Positions 9,661-20,099 of a stretch of DNA of 58,000 nt are shown piece by piece. The translations under genes and the position numbers were made by a program. The notes beneath the pieces are model-generated. The model searched no databases and was not told where the DNA came from. It worked only from the letters and a program-made list of their open reading frames with translations. Numbering within the stretch: position 1 is the first letter of the stretch; each line of letters starts with the position of its first letter. This DNA comes from Cryptomeria japonica (Eukaryota > Streptophyta > Pinopsida > Cupressales > Cupressaceae), in contig NC_081407.1 of the NCBI RefSeq assembly GCF_030272615.1, positions 149,793,744-149,851,743 on the forward strand, given 5' to 3'.

Positions 9661-12600
9661 ATGGAACCTAATTTGAATGGCCTTTTTAACGAGGACATGG
9701 GTAATTCCTCTAATCCTCTTAATGATGAAGAAGCTCTCCATAAGGTTTCTGTAGAACAACTTTCAAAATTGGATAACCAATTTGATGATTTTCAGCAATG
9801 GATGTCTCGAGAATACCCTGATAGTCAAGCTCTTTCATTAATTGAGGGTCTAAAATGTATGGTTCAAAGTGATAAGAATGGAATTGATATTTTGCGTAGT
9901 ATTGCACACATTGTGGATTCGAATGTGATGCCTATGAAGAGTTGTGCCGAAACTTTAGGTTATACACAACCTCCTACTCAAGACAATCATTCTATTCCTT
10001 TGACAACTTCTATTGCTAGTATACCTACTTTTACATCAAACATAATGACTACTTCAATACAAAACATTCCACCTATGATCACTAGTCATGGGGGCAACCC
10101 TACTTCTTCATTCATTACTTCAATGAGGGTTCCTATTTCATATCCGCAAATAAACATGACGCAAGGAGGCAATTCATTTAACCCTTCCATTCCTCCTTGT
10201 AGTGTTCCTCCTTTCCAGTCATCTCCTATGACTAACTATCATAGTGTCCCACCACCTTATTCTCAATCAATACCTTCTTTCAATAACATAATACCTCCAT
10301 CACAATCTAACACGTCTAATATGAACTCTTCGACTGAAGTGACCATTAACAATCTTGCACAAACCATCTCTTCTTTACAGCAACAAATTGCCTCTATGAA
10401 TCAATCTCAGTTTAGTGTGCCCACATTTGATGTTGCGAGCCCACTTTCTCTTGACATTGTTCGAGCTATCCCCCCTAAGCATGTAGAAATTCCACAATTG
10501 GAGCTTTATAATGGTAAGGGTGATCCTCTAACACATGTTAAGACCTTTCAATCAATATGTACTAATTTTGCTCATGACCAAAGGTTGCTTGCAAAACTAT
10601 TTACTAGAACATTAAGAGATAAGGCTCTACAATGGTATTGCTCATTGCCTTCCTATTCTATTACTTCTTTCCAACAACTTGCAAATGCTTTTATTCAACA
10701 ATTTCAAAACAATATAAGTCCTAAAGTTACTTTGATTGATTTAATGCATTGTAAACAAGGTGTTAAAGAAAAAGTGACTGATTTCATTGGTAGATATAAG
10801 CATTTGTATGCTCAAATTTATTTTCCAGTACCTGACAATGATATTCAAAGAATCTTTATTTCTAACTTACAAAAAGATATTAGAGAAAAACTTATGTTTT
10901 CTGAGTTTACTTCTTTCCAACAATTGTGCGCAACTCTTCACAATTATCAACTGACTGTGAGTCAAATGGAACAAGCAAATCCTATGGCTCTGAGTGATAA
11001 GGGTGATAGTAGTCAACAACCATTTGGGAAGTTTAAACCGAATAGAGAGGTCATTAAATTCAATGAAAACATCATCAACAACAATGTGAATTCAGCATCA
11101 GGTGTGCCTCCTATTTCTAAGTTTTTCAAGAAAGAAAGAAAGTTTACTCCTTTGAATGAATCATTGCATAGTATTATGAATAAGTTATTGGAACAAAATG
11201 TGCTTACTCTTCCTCCTATAAAGCAAATAGATCCTGCAAAGATTAATTCACCCTATTTTGATAACAAATCTTTTTGTCAATTTCATCGTCAACCTAGGCA
11301 TGATACCGAAAAATGTTTTGCTTTAAAGGGAAAAATTCAAGATTTGATTGATAATAATACTATCTCTATTTCTGGTGTGAGTGATAAAGGCAACACATCT
11401 GTAGCTCCTCCTAACCAAAATCTTAAGACTTTTACTGATCCATTACCTTCTCATACCTCTAATGTGATTGAGACTAATGATTCCTCTTTCTCACCTGATA
11501 GTCTTGTGTCTATGACTCTGAATGTGATTAACTTTGTGGAACAGCAGAAAATCCCTAAAGAACCTTCCATCACATTTGATTCCAGTGAAACTATCAGGGC
11601 ACCTAATGGTCCTTTATATATAGTTGCAAAAGTCAAGAATACACCTTGTCGTGGAGTGCTTATTGATCCTTCTTGTATGGTTAATGTCATTACTGAAGAA
11701 TTTCTCTTTACTTTGCAATTGAATCAAGTGATCTATGACAAAACAAATGTGGCTGTGAAATTATTTGATACATTTTTTTCTCCTGCAATTGGTTCTATTA
11801 CATTACCTATTGAGGTCAATAACAAATCCCTTGATGTGAGCTTTGCTATTATTCCATTGTCCGAACAATTTTGTGGGAAGCTAGGCTATCCTTGGCTATC
11901 TTCCATGAAAGCTATTGCTTCTCCTATTCACAAGTGTTTGAAATTTCCCCATAATGGTGAAGTTGTTACTGTCAATCATAGTCTCTTTAAACCAGCTGAA
12001 AGAACTTCTAGTGTTCCTATTGATTATTTTTGGCCTAAAAAATTTCAATCTCTTCCACCGCAAAGTGATCATCTTTTCAAATCTTATCACACGTGGAAAA
12101 AAGATATGATCCTATCTCTAAGTGAACCTAGAACACCCAAACTTGATATTCCTATCATTCTTGAGAAGGAAGTTCTTCCTTTGAAAGATAAAACTAATGT
12201 CTTTCCTCAAGAAGATTCCCAACCCATCCCTATGAATGTGACTATGTCTATGTCTAATAAACTTCCTAAAGGTAGACCTATACCTCCTCGTCATGATGGA
12301 CTTGGTCTCCTTCCTAAACCAGATATTCCTCCTTTATATGGAGCAGTTCCTCCTCCTTCCTCTTATAGAGAGAAGAGACCTTCTTCTTCTCCTATTATCC
12401 AACCTAAGAGACCACAACCTAAACACCCAAGTGATAAGGATGAGAACATTCCTCCTCCTCAATATTTTCAACTTCCTACTAAAACTAGATGAAATCATTC
12501 TGCACGTGAACACCGACGAAAGCGTCGTCTTAGAGCTCAGGCAGCTGCTTCTCAAACTTTACAATCCCCAAAAACACCTTCAGCTAGTATTATTCCATTT

Positions 12601-12978
12601 TCTCCTCAGCCGAAAATTGAGCCAAAATCTCCTAAACATAAGATGCCTAATGGTCTTGATCCTGTGCGAGTTAAAGATCCTATTTTTATAAATCTTGATG
12701 ACGATATAGATGTTATTCATGATGAAAATGTTACTCCTCTTTCTTTTGATAGTGAATATGAATATGTTGATGTTGATAACCATTTATCTAACGAATTTTC
12801 TAAAGCACTTATCCTAGCTTCTAGACAAGAACAACGTGGCGTGGAACATGAACATAGCCCTTGTTTGGATCTTGTGATAGCTCCATCTGCTCTGTTGGAT
12901 GTTCCTCCTCTAGCGTGTTTCCTGCCTTCCCGAAATGTTGATCAGCAAGATCGGGGGGTGGATGACGTGCTAGACTAG
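9661..12978 (+). CDS. gag: F gag-protease-like polyprotein (one in-frame TGA at 12490)
   Basis: Open from ATG 9661 to a TGA at 12490 (943 codons), then open in the same frame to a TAG at 12976; no other stop interrupts. Residues ~60-260: Ser/Pro/Asn-rich linker. ~268-440: gag core of Tat type, with LELYNGKGDPLTHVKTF and ALQWYCSLP. ~537: CQFHRQPRHDTEKC, the Tat-gag C-H-H-C motif. ~645-775: protease-like fold ending in GKLGYPWLSSM, but the active-site loop reads LIDPSCMVN, where Pro-Ser follow the Asp instead of the usual Ser/Thr/Gly-Gly, so cleavage activity is doubtful. ~780-943: Pro-rich tail with a GLGLLPKP patch like a worn G-patch. A basic REHRRKRRLRAQ cluster follows the TGA. A CGA-to-TGA change by CpG deamination would explain the stop. 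Long openness suggests recent selection. Confidence 0.88.
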
Positions 12979-13717
12979 TTTCATTAGCATAGCAGACTCT
13001 CTCATCCTCTCTTGATCTCTTTTGTTACTTCTTCTATGTGTTATTCTCATTCTTCTATTTGTTGTCCTTAGTGTTGTCTACTTGAGGATGATGCAAAGCA
13101 TTGAGATCTCTTTTGGTCTCTCTCATGTTGACTCAAAAGACACATGTGTTCCCTTCTTCTAGGTGACCTTCCTTGATTGGGGAATGAAGAACAATTATGC
13201 ATACATACATATGATATACATGAATTATCATACAGCATACTGACCCCAAGGAAAGCAAAGTCACCTTGTGCTTTGTGTTTTGTGTCTATTATCCTTGGGC
13301 TTATCTCACACTTGGGGGCTAAATCCTTGTGATAACGTGTTCCTTTCCCTTCCCATTTCTTATATGTATCACTACCTTAAAGCAATCACCCCCGATGAGG
13401 CATGTGCGATCACTTTAATGTAGGGGGGCATACACCCCGTTCATATCTCTTCAAGATACTTGAAAATTTCTTAGCAAACTTAGCTTTGCCTTGAAAATTT
13501 TTGGTATTTTTCTTGCATGACTCATAGTGAGGGAACCTTACTACTGACAGTCATGGTCCTCCCTCATGATCTTCCCTTTTACTTTGTCAATCAAAGTTGT
13601 AAGATCCTTAGTCCACTGGGGGCTTGGTGTATCTTGCCTCCTTGACGTGGTGAAAGTCTTTCAATGTTGTTTCCTTGTACTTTACCAGAAGTATGGGCGT
13701 ACGCTTATACTCCCGCT
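12979..13717 (+). other. F 3' untranslated region
   Basis: No open frame. The interval runs from the end of the extended gag frame to the polypurine tract and contains GGGGGCTTGGTGT-type G-rich patches. No RT, RNase H or integrase fragment is recognisable, which supports the gag-only reading of F. Confidence 0.7.
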
Positions 13718-13732
13718 AAAGTGGGGGCTAAA
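13718..13732 (+). promoter_or_regulatory. Polypurine tract of F
   Basis: AAAGTGGGGGCTAAA lies directly against the TG of the 3' LTR. This is the usual site of plus-strand priming in LTR elements. Two pyrimidines interrupt the run. Confidence 0.75.
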
Positions 13733-14978
13733 TGTAGCATCCTAAAATTGTGACACTTGCAATTTTGACTGCATTTGGGTCTTCACGATGGCAGCGCAAC
13801 GTTGAACCTGAATGGAGACCCCGAAACCTGTTTACGACATCAAAAACTGCATATTTCTGCACCTTGGCCTGATCCTTCCTTGCACCCTGTTGTCCCGGGA
13901 GGTGGGACCATGGCGCCCAGTGCCCAGGTCCTCAGGACCATGGCACCCAGCGCCCTAGTCCCCCAGGACCATGGTGCCCAACGCCCTGGTCCCTGGCCCT
14001 ATTTTGGGCCCAGTCTCTTGTGGGCATCGGGTCTTCAAGTTTGCAATTCGGAAAATAATGTGCCTAGGTCAGCCTAAGGTCGGAAAAATCAGTCTCTCAA
14101 CCCTAATTGACAAGTATATAAACTACATTTCCCCTCCCAGAAAAAGGAAATAAGCAAGAGCAAGATGCGGAAGCGATATTCAAACATTCAAACATTCAAG
14201 CATTCAAGCATTCCTTCAAGCAATTTGAGTATTCTAAGTCTCCATTCAAGGCTAGGTGTTGCATTCAAGACAAGGATTCAACCATTGAAGAGGAGATCAA
14301 TTACAACATATAACATAAAACATCATTACACCTTCGCATGTAAGAATACAAACATTCTTACAACAAGGTATCAGTACTTGATTACATTACAAACATTTAC
14401 ATTTACAGCATTCTCATTTCTTGGTTAATTCCAAAACCGGGGTTTGACCTAAAGGCAAACCCCTAATCCCTAACCCCCCAATCGTCCTCTCTTTTTTGTG
14501 TGTAGGTTGTAGGTACACGGCTATAATTGAAGATCTGGAATCCTTGTGCAGAGACAAACAGATCCCCCTTCGTTTCACGGATTTTTCAAAGGACCATGTG
14601 CACTCAGGGCGCCATCGTCCCGTCAACTTTCGCTCAAATTTGTAGGACAGCATCGTCTCGACATTTTACTGCTAATTTCAGGTCCGTAGCTTCATCCTGT
14701 GTCCCTATCTCTGTCTACAAGTGAATCTTTCTTACTTTACATGCATTCCTAGTTCAATCATTCTATCTACATTCTTTACAAAAGAGGGTATCCTTGATGT
14801 CTTAACCCTTGAAACTCATTTAGAATCCAGTCTTGCATTGTGTGGGATTAGATCTTGTGAGTTTCAACCCCTCTTTTGAATGTAAAGTCTCTCCTAAGTG
14901 AAAACCGTCAATCCTAGTGACCTCCTTTCTCTCTCCATGGAGTGGGGGAACACCTAGGGTTCGATTTTCCGCTTTACA
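13733..14978 (+). repeat. F 3' LTR
   Basis: 1,246 bp, TGTAGCATCC to CCGCTTTACA. It is 30 bp longer than the 5' LTR because its U3 minisatellite has a third unit (13905-13992). TATA box copy at 14115-14122; hairpin copy at 14591-14620. Differences from the 5' LTR are mostly C/T and G/A transitions, as expected after silencing by methylation. Confidence 0.95.
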
Positions 14979-14983
14979 ATACT
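14979..14983. repeat. Target-site duplication of F, right copy (ATACT)
   Basis: Exact match to 7155-7159; the B polyprotein resumes here. Confidence 0.95.
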
Positions 14984-16206
14984 ATACCTATTTTTCCAGA
15001 TGATGAATCCATTGTCCATTACCTATGTATAGTCAACCCGGAAACATGTTCTACCAGCGAACAAAATAATGATATCTGCAATCGAGAGGGTGCCAAGTCT
15101 CTTAGTCACAAAAATGAAAGAAACAAAGGATCTAATGTTGGAAACTAGTCAATGGTAGCACTAGATCACAAAAAAGTCAAAATAAAGGATGCATTTGAGG
15201 GTGAAAACCTTTTTAAGGCACCTAAGGATGGGCGACTTAACACTCTTCCTGAACACTATTAGGAGTGATCACCCATATTGATTGAGCCAACTCAATCAAT
15301 AAACATCGATACAGAAGCAACAGCTGAAAACATACACCTAGCACAATCATTGACAAAAGAGGAAAAAATAGAGTTTATCAAATTCTTCACAAAAAGCAAA
15401 TCAATTTTGCTTGGTTCTATGTCGATATGCCCGGAATCAATCCAAACTTAATCATGCATCATTTATCTATTGCTCCAGGAGCTAAACCGATCAAACAAAA
15501 AATAAGAAAGATGAATCTGCATGTAGCATTAATGGTTAAAGCTGAACTAAATAAATTATTAGACGTCAGATTTATTCAACCTATAGACTATGTTGAATGC
15601 ATTTCAAACATTGTACTAGTTTCAAAACCAGATGGAAGCATCAGAATATGCACATATTTTAGAGATGTCAACAAAGCTTGTCCAAAGGATGACTTTCCTT
15701 TGCCTAGCATTGACATAATTGTGTACTTCGCAGAGGGCCATGCAATACTATCATTAATAGATGGTTTCTCTAGCTATAATCAAATCAAGATAGCTCTAGA
15801 AGATGAAGATAAAACAACGTTCACCTGTCCTTGGGGAATGTATTGTTGGAACATCATGCCTTTTGGCTTAAAGAATGTTGGGGCAACTTATCAAAGAGCC
15901 CTAACGACAATCTTTCATGATATGATACATACCTTCATGAAGGACTATGTGGATGATTTACTACATAAGTCATTCACTCGGGCAGAACATCTAGGCATAT
16001 TAGATAAAATCTTTCAAAGATTGGAGCAATTTCAAGTTAGGCTAAACCCTAAGAAGTGTTTCTTTGGGGTGACATCAAGTAAATTATTAGGCTACATTAT
16101 GTCTGAAAAGGGCATTGAAGTAGATCCAGTGAAGGTACCGGCCATCATGGAGATGCCACCTCCCAAGAACATTAGTCAATTCAGATCTCTACAAGGATGG
16201 CTATAG
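14984..16206 (+). pseudogene. B reverse transcriptase
   Basis: RT copies the element RNA into DNA. 14984-15420 is linker (IPIFPDDESI, then worn sequence with several stops). A 259-codon open stretch from 15427 has the Tat-type RT blocks in order: HHLSIAPGAKPIKQK near its start, RFIQPIDY, ISNIVLVSKPDGSIRIC, then RDVNKACPKDDFPLPSID, LIDGFSSYNQI, TTFTCPWG, MPFGLKNVGATYQRA and the catalytic YVDDLL at about 15946-15963. The catalytic Asp pair is intact, although CxYFRD stands where CVDFRD is usual. A TAG at 16204 ends the open stretch. RT is followed in frame by RNase H. Confidence 0.88.
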
Positions 16207-16650
16207 TCTATCAGGAGATTCATAGCCCAACTAGCAAATAAAATTCTACCATTCAATCATCTGCTACATAAGAACATACCATTCAGATGGGAAGCCAAGT
16301 GTGCGGAATCGTTCTATTAAATCAAGCAATATCTAATGAATCCACTAGTTCTGGTACCACCAATAGCAGGGAAGCCACTCATTCTCTACATATCAACAAT
16401 GAAAGTATCATTGGGGGTACTATTAGCACAAGAAGATCAAGAAGGAAAGGAACGAGATATATATTACATTAGTCGAACATTAAATGGATATGAGCTAAAT
16501 TACACATTCATTGAGAAGGCTTGTTTAGCTGTGGTATTCGCTTCTCAAAAGTTCCGCCATTAAATTCTAGCTCACATAATCAATCTAGTAGCAAAAACTG
16601 ATCCTCTCAAGTATTTACTCAACAAAGCATCTCTCACAGGCCGACTAGCT
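16207..16650 (+). pseudogene. B RNase H (Ty3/gypsy type), decayed
   Basis: In frame with RT but cut by TAA at 16318 and 16561. Recognisable blocks are LLAQEDQEGKERDIYYISRT (the usual LxQ...G.E.PIYYvSR), YELNYTFIEKACLAVVFASQ and KFRH. Catalytic Asp sites are not convincingly kept: ISTMKVSLG stands where an ISA...A.G-type block is normal in Tat elements. This is the ancestral RNase H that sits between RT and the second RNase H in Tat elements. Confidence 0.75.
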
Positions 16651-16799
16651 AAATGGGTCATGATTCTCGATGAGTTTGATATCCAATACATAGAGTGTCA
16701 GGCTATCAAGGGACAAGTAATTACAGATCAATTAGCTGAAGCACTAGTACTAGATAAGCAACCAATGAAGGTGGAATTTCCATACATGGATGTCCTTAC

Positions 16800-17415
16800 T
16801 ATTACACTCAAGCAATGGACCATGTTCTTTGATGGTTCCTACACCCAACATGGATCAAGTGTTGACATCTTATTTGTCACCCCTGAAGGACACACCATTC
16901 CCAGATTATATAGACTCATGTTTCCATGCACCAATAAAATTGTTGAGTATGAATCCCTGGTCACAGGAATCAAAATGGTTGTGGAATGGAGAATCACGGA
17001 ATTGAAAGTGTATGGAGATTCCCAACTGGTTATAAATCATATCAACAATGAATATCAAATAAAGGATGACAAGTTGTTGTCATATAAAAGAATGGTGGAT
17101 GACTTCAAATAGTACTTTGTAGATATCACCTTCGAGAAAATACCAAGGTTGGACAATAGAGTTGCTGATGCAATGGCCATTATCAATTCATTGCTACAAA
17201 TTCCAGAGCAACAGACTAGTTATGAGTTCCTGGTAGAGCAACTATTTTCCCCGGCCTATGACAATTCTGCTTCCCATGTCATCTATGCCTTAACTGGTTC
17301 AGACTCTCATCTACACGGGACAATCTATGAATATCTTAAAACCAATATCCTACCCATTGACTATCTCATAATAAAAAATGCAACTTTAACTGGCAAGCTG
17401 CTCGTTATACCTTAA
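16800..17415 (+). pseudogene. B archaeal-type RNase H (second RNase H) and linker
   Basis: A second RNase H of the archaeal-like type is diagnostic of the Tat lineage. The window shows WTMFFDGSYTQHGSS (catalytic Asp in FDGS kept), TPEGHTIPRLYRLMFPCTN, IVEYESLVTGIKMVVEW (Glu kept) and LKVYGDSQLVINHINNEYQ (Asp kept). A TAG at 17110 follows, and the frame continues to 17415 with IPRLDNRVADAMA, the usual end of this domain, then a linker. It lies downstream of the first RNase H and upstream of integrase, the standard Tat order; element D differs. Confidence 0.85.
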
Positions 17416-18565
17416 CCGCTGACACACTTTACTGTCGAGGTCTAGATGGTACTCTTCTTTGTTTCCTTGATCGTAATGAATCTGAATCTTCTTTACACGA
17501 GCTTCACGAGGGTATTTGTGGCACGCATTCAATTAGTCCTACTCTCGCTGAAAAACTCCTAAGAATGGGATATTACTGGTTGAAAATGGAAAAAGACTTA
17601 TAAATTTCCAAAGAAATGTCCTAAGTGCCAAATTCATGGCAATCTTATCCATGTACCAACACAAGAGTTGCAGCCATTTATGACATCTTGGCCTTTCTAT
17701 CAGTGGGGACTTGATTTAGTAGGGAAAATTCATCCTTCCTCTTCAAATGGACACAAGTTCATTATCACCACAACATAGTATTTCACAAAATGGATTGAAT
17801 CAGTCCCAATGACCATTGTAACTAGAAAACAAATTGCCTCATTTATTCTTAATTATCTAATTTTTAGGTACGACATTCCTAGTTCCATCATCACTGACAA
17901 CGGGTGTCCCTTAAAAAATCAGGATGTGCGAGAACTATGTGAGTGATTTAAAATCCAACATCATTTTTCTACACCTTACTACCCACAGGGGAATGGACAA
18001 GCAAAGGCATCAAATAAAACAATCTCAAAAATCTTAAAGAAAACAGTAAATGATACAGGTAAGAATTGGCTTGTACAACTCAATCCGGCACTCTAGGCAT
18101 ACAAAACTAGCATCAAGACACCCACAGGGGCTACGCCATATATTCATTGGTGTATGGATCAGAAGTAATTTTACCTCTAGAGGTAGAAATTCCATCACTC
18201 AAAGTATCTTTAAAAGGCCGCATACTAGATGAGGAGTATCAGGTAAACAAATTGCAAGAACTAGAGCTTCTAGATGAAAAACAACAACATGCCTATAATC
18301 ATCTCAAAGCATACCAATAGTGCATGTGCAGAAGCTAAAACCACAGAGTCATCCCTAGGATTTTTAAAGTCAGTGATCTTGTACTCAAAGAAAATCCCAG
18401 AAATCAACAGGATCGAGAAATGAAGGGGAAGTTTGAACCTAATTGGGTAGGTCCCTATGTTATCATATCATCCTATAGATCAGGTGCCTATTAGCTAACA
18501 AATTTACAAGGAGATGCGCTCGATGAACCAACCAACATCATCCACCTGAAGAAATTCTACACTTG
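17416..18565 (+). pseudogene. B integrase, decayed
   Basis: Integrase inserts the cDNA. Fragments in shifting frames: a zinc-finger region near 17500-17640 ending in CPKCQIHG; WGLDLVGKIHP near 17705 (first catalytic Asp); ITDNGCPLKN near 17890 (second Asp); YPQGNGQAKASNKT near 17980, where the catalytic Glu of the usual GQ(A/V)E motif reads Lys. The C-terminal part at 18360-18565 has the FKVSDLVLKE and KGKFEPNWVGPYVI pattern common to gypsy integrases and ends LKKFYT at 18565. Many stops (for example at 17778, 17947, 18096). Not functional. Confidence 0.8.
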
Positions 18566-19530
18566 AGTGGTCTAATGCACTGAAAAAAGTCAAAAATACA
18601 AAAAAAATACAAAAATACAAAAAATATCAGAAAACAATAAAAAGGTGCAATAAAAACAAGTGGTGAAAACCTGGAAACAGGTGCTATTTGTGAGAGAACA
18701 AATCCTCTATCTATCATTACTCATATCCTTTACATCCAAAGTCAAAGCTAATGACCATCGCCCAACACTTTTTACACATCATTGTCTCGGACATACTTAG
18801 TGTAGTCATTATCCTTACTTATCTGAAGATCAGTTCATCATATCCCACCATGGCTTGGTAATCACTGTGTATATCCACATCAATAGGCATCTATATCTAG
18901 GGGCAACGTTCCTCTGACTTCAAGCATTCCAACAACAAGCAAACAAGAATCACAACATGCTACAGAAACCACAACAGCTCATCAGCCGAGAAAACAAGAC
19001 ATTAATCTAATTAACAACTTCAACACACACATGATGGATGATTTTCTGATTTATAATTTGTTTACATCTCGTATAAAGTGTTGACTATTTTGCACTTTAA
19101 ATTTTTGAATCATTGGATCTCCTAAATTTCTCAACGATGCATCGAGCTAGAGAAAGTAGCGGGGGAGTTTGATATTATTTTGGTTTTCTGTTTGTGAGTC
19201 GATCACTTGTATAGTGCAAATCCATCTTGAGACATGATTGGAAACATATCATTGAAGAAATTCTTCCACTTTGCGCATACAAATGGTTAATTCTTGTCTG
19301 TTTTACGCAAGCAACACTCGGGTCATCTTGGTTTAATTATACCTTGATGCTTACATGTCATCTTGCAATATCAAAATCCATGTATGTTTTACTCAGGTCA
19401 TTATGGTTCAATTATATCATTATGCTTGTGTAAACTTCCAACATATCAAAATCTCAATGATGACAAACAGAAACAAAGCAAAAACATGTGACTACACAGG
19501 AATGACAATGAGAAAATAAGGGTGATCATT
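18566..19530 (+). other. B 3' region, non-coding
   Basis: A-rich start (AAAAATACAAAAAAAATAC) then unstructured sequence with no recognisable frame. A GCGGGGGAG purine patch near 19157 resembles a polypurine tract followed by TGATATTATT, but no matching 5' LTR exists and the stronger 3' LTR signal is at 23630. Confidence 0.5.
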
Positions 19531-19670
19531 TAGTTGCATATCATTTTACACTTGCATTTAGTTGCATATCATTTTACACTTGCATTTAGTTGCATATCAT
19601 TTTACACTTGCATTTAATTGCATATCATTTTACACTTGCATTTAGGTGCATATCACATTTTCATCTTGCA
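19531..19670. repeat. 28-bp tandem repeat, about 5 units
   Basis: Units starting TAGTTGCATATCATTTTACA at 19531, 19559, 19587, 19615 and 19643, exactly 28 bp apart. The first three are near-identical; the last is diverged. It is followed by ATCATTATCATACATC-type low complexity to 19930. Tat elements often carry tandem repeats between pol and the 3' LTR. Confidence 0.9.
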
Positions 19671-19953
19671 TTAATTTCACATCATTATCATACATCTCAT
19701 TTTCAAGATACATCTCACATCATTATCATTATCATACATCTCATTTTCAAGATACATCTAACATCATTATCATATCATACATCAACAACATCAAGATAAA
19801 CAAAGCATCATCATATTTTCATCATTATAGCTCATACGTCATAATCAAAATAAAAATCATTACTATCCAATCATTGCATCATCATCATAGCAACATCATA
19901 TCAATACATATCATAAATCATCATCCATAACACATCACATGTGAATTGGACAA

Positions 19954-20085
<132 letters not shown>

Positions 20086-20099
20086 AAAATGGTCAAAAT

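Larger units (their letters stand above)
7160..14978 (+). mobile_element. Element F: complete gag-only (non-autonomous) LTR retrotransposon
   Basis: A 7,819-bp element with LTRs 7160-8375 and 13733-14978, primer-binding site 8379-8397, polypurine tract 13718-13732 and a perfect 5-bp target duplication. The 5.36-kb interior holds one long frame encoding gag- and protease-like sequence; no RT, RNase H or integrase motif is present on either strand. That fits the TR-GAG class of plant elements, which rely on enzymes from partners. The shared primer-binding site with element A points to an A/B-type Tat element as helper. It inserted in the same orientation as its host B. Confidence 0.93.

Noticed and set aside
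19157-19200. Purine patch plus TGATATTATT as start of the B 3' LTR
   Set aside because: No matching LTR copy upstream, and a better polypurine tract and LTR start occur at 23616-23630 with similarity to the LTR of A.
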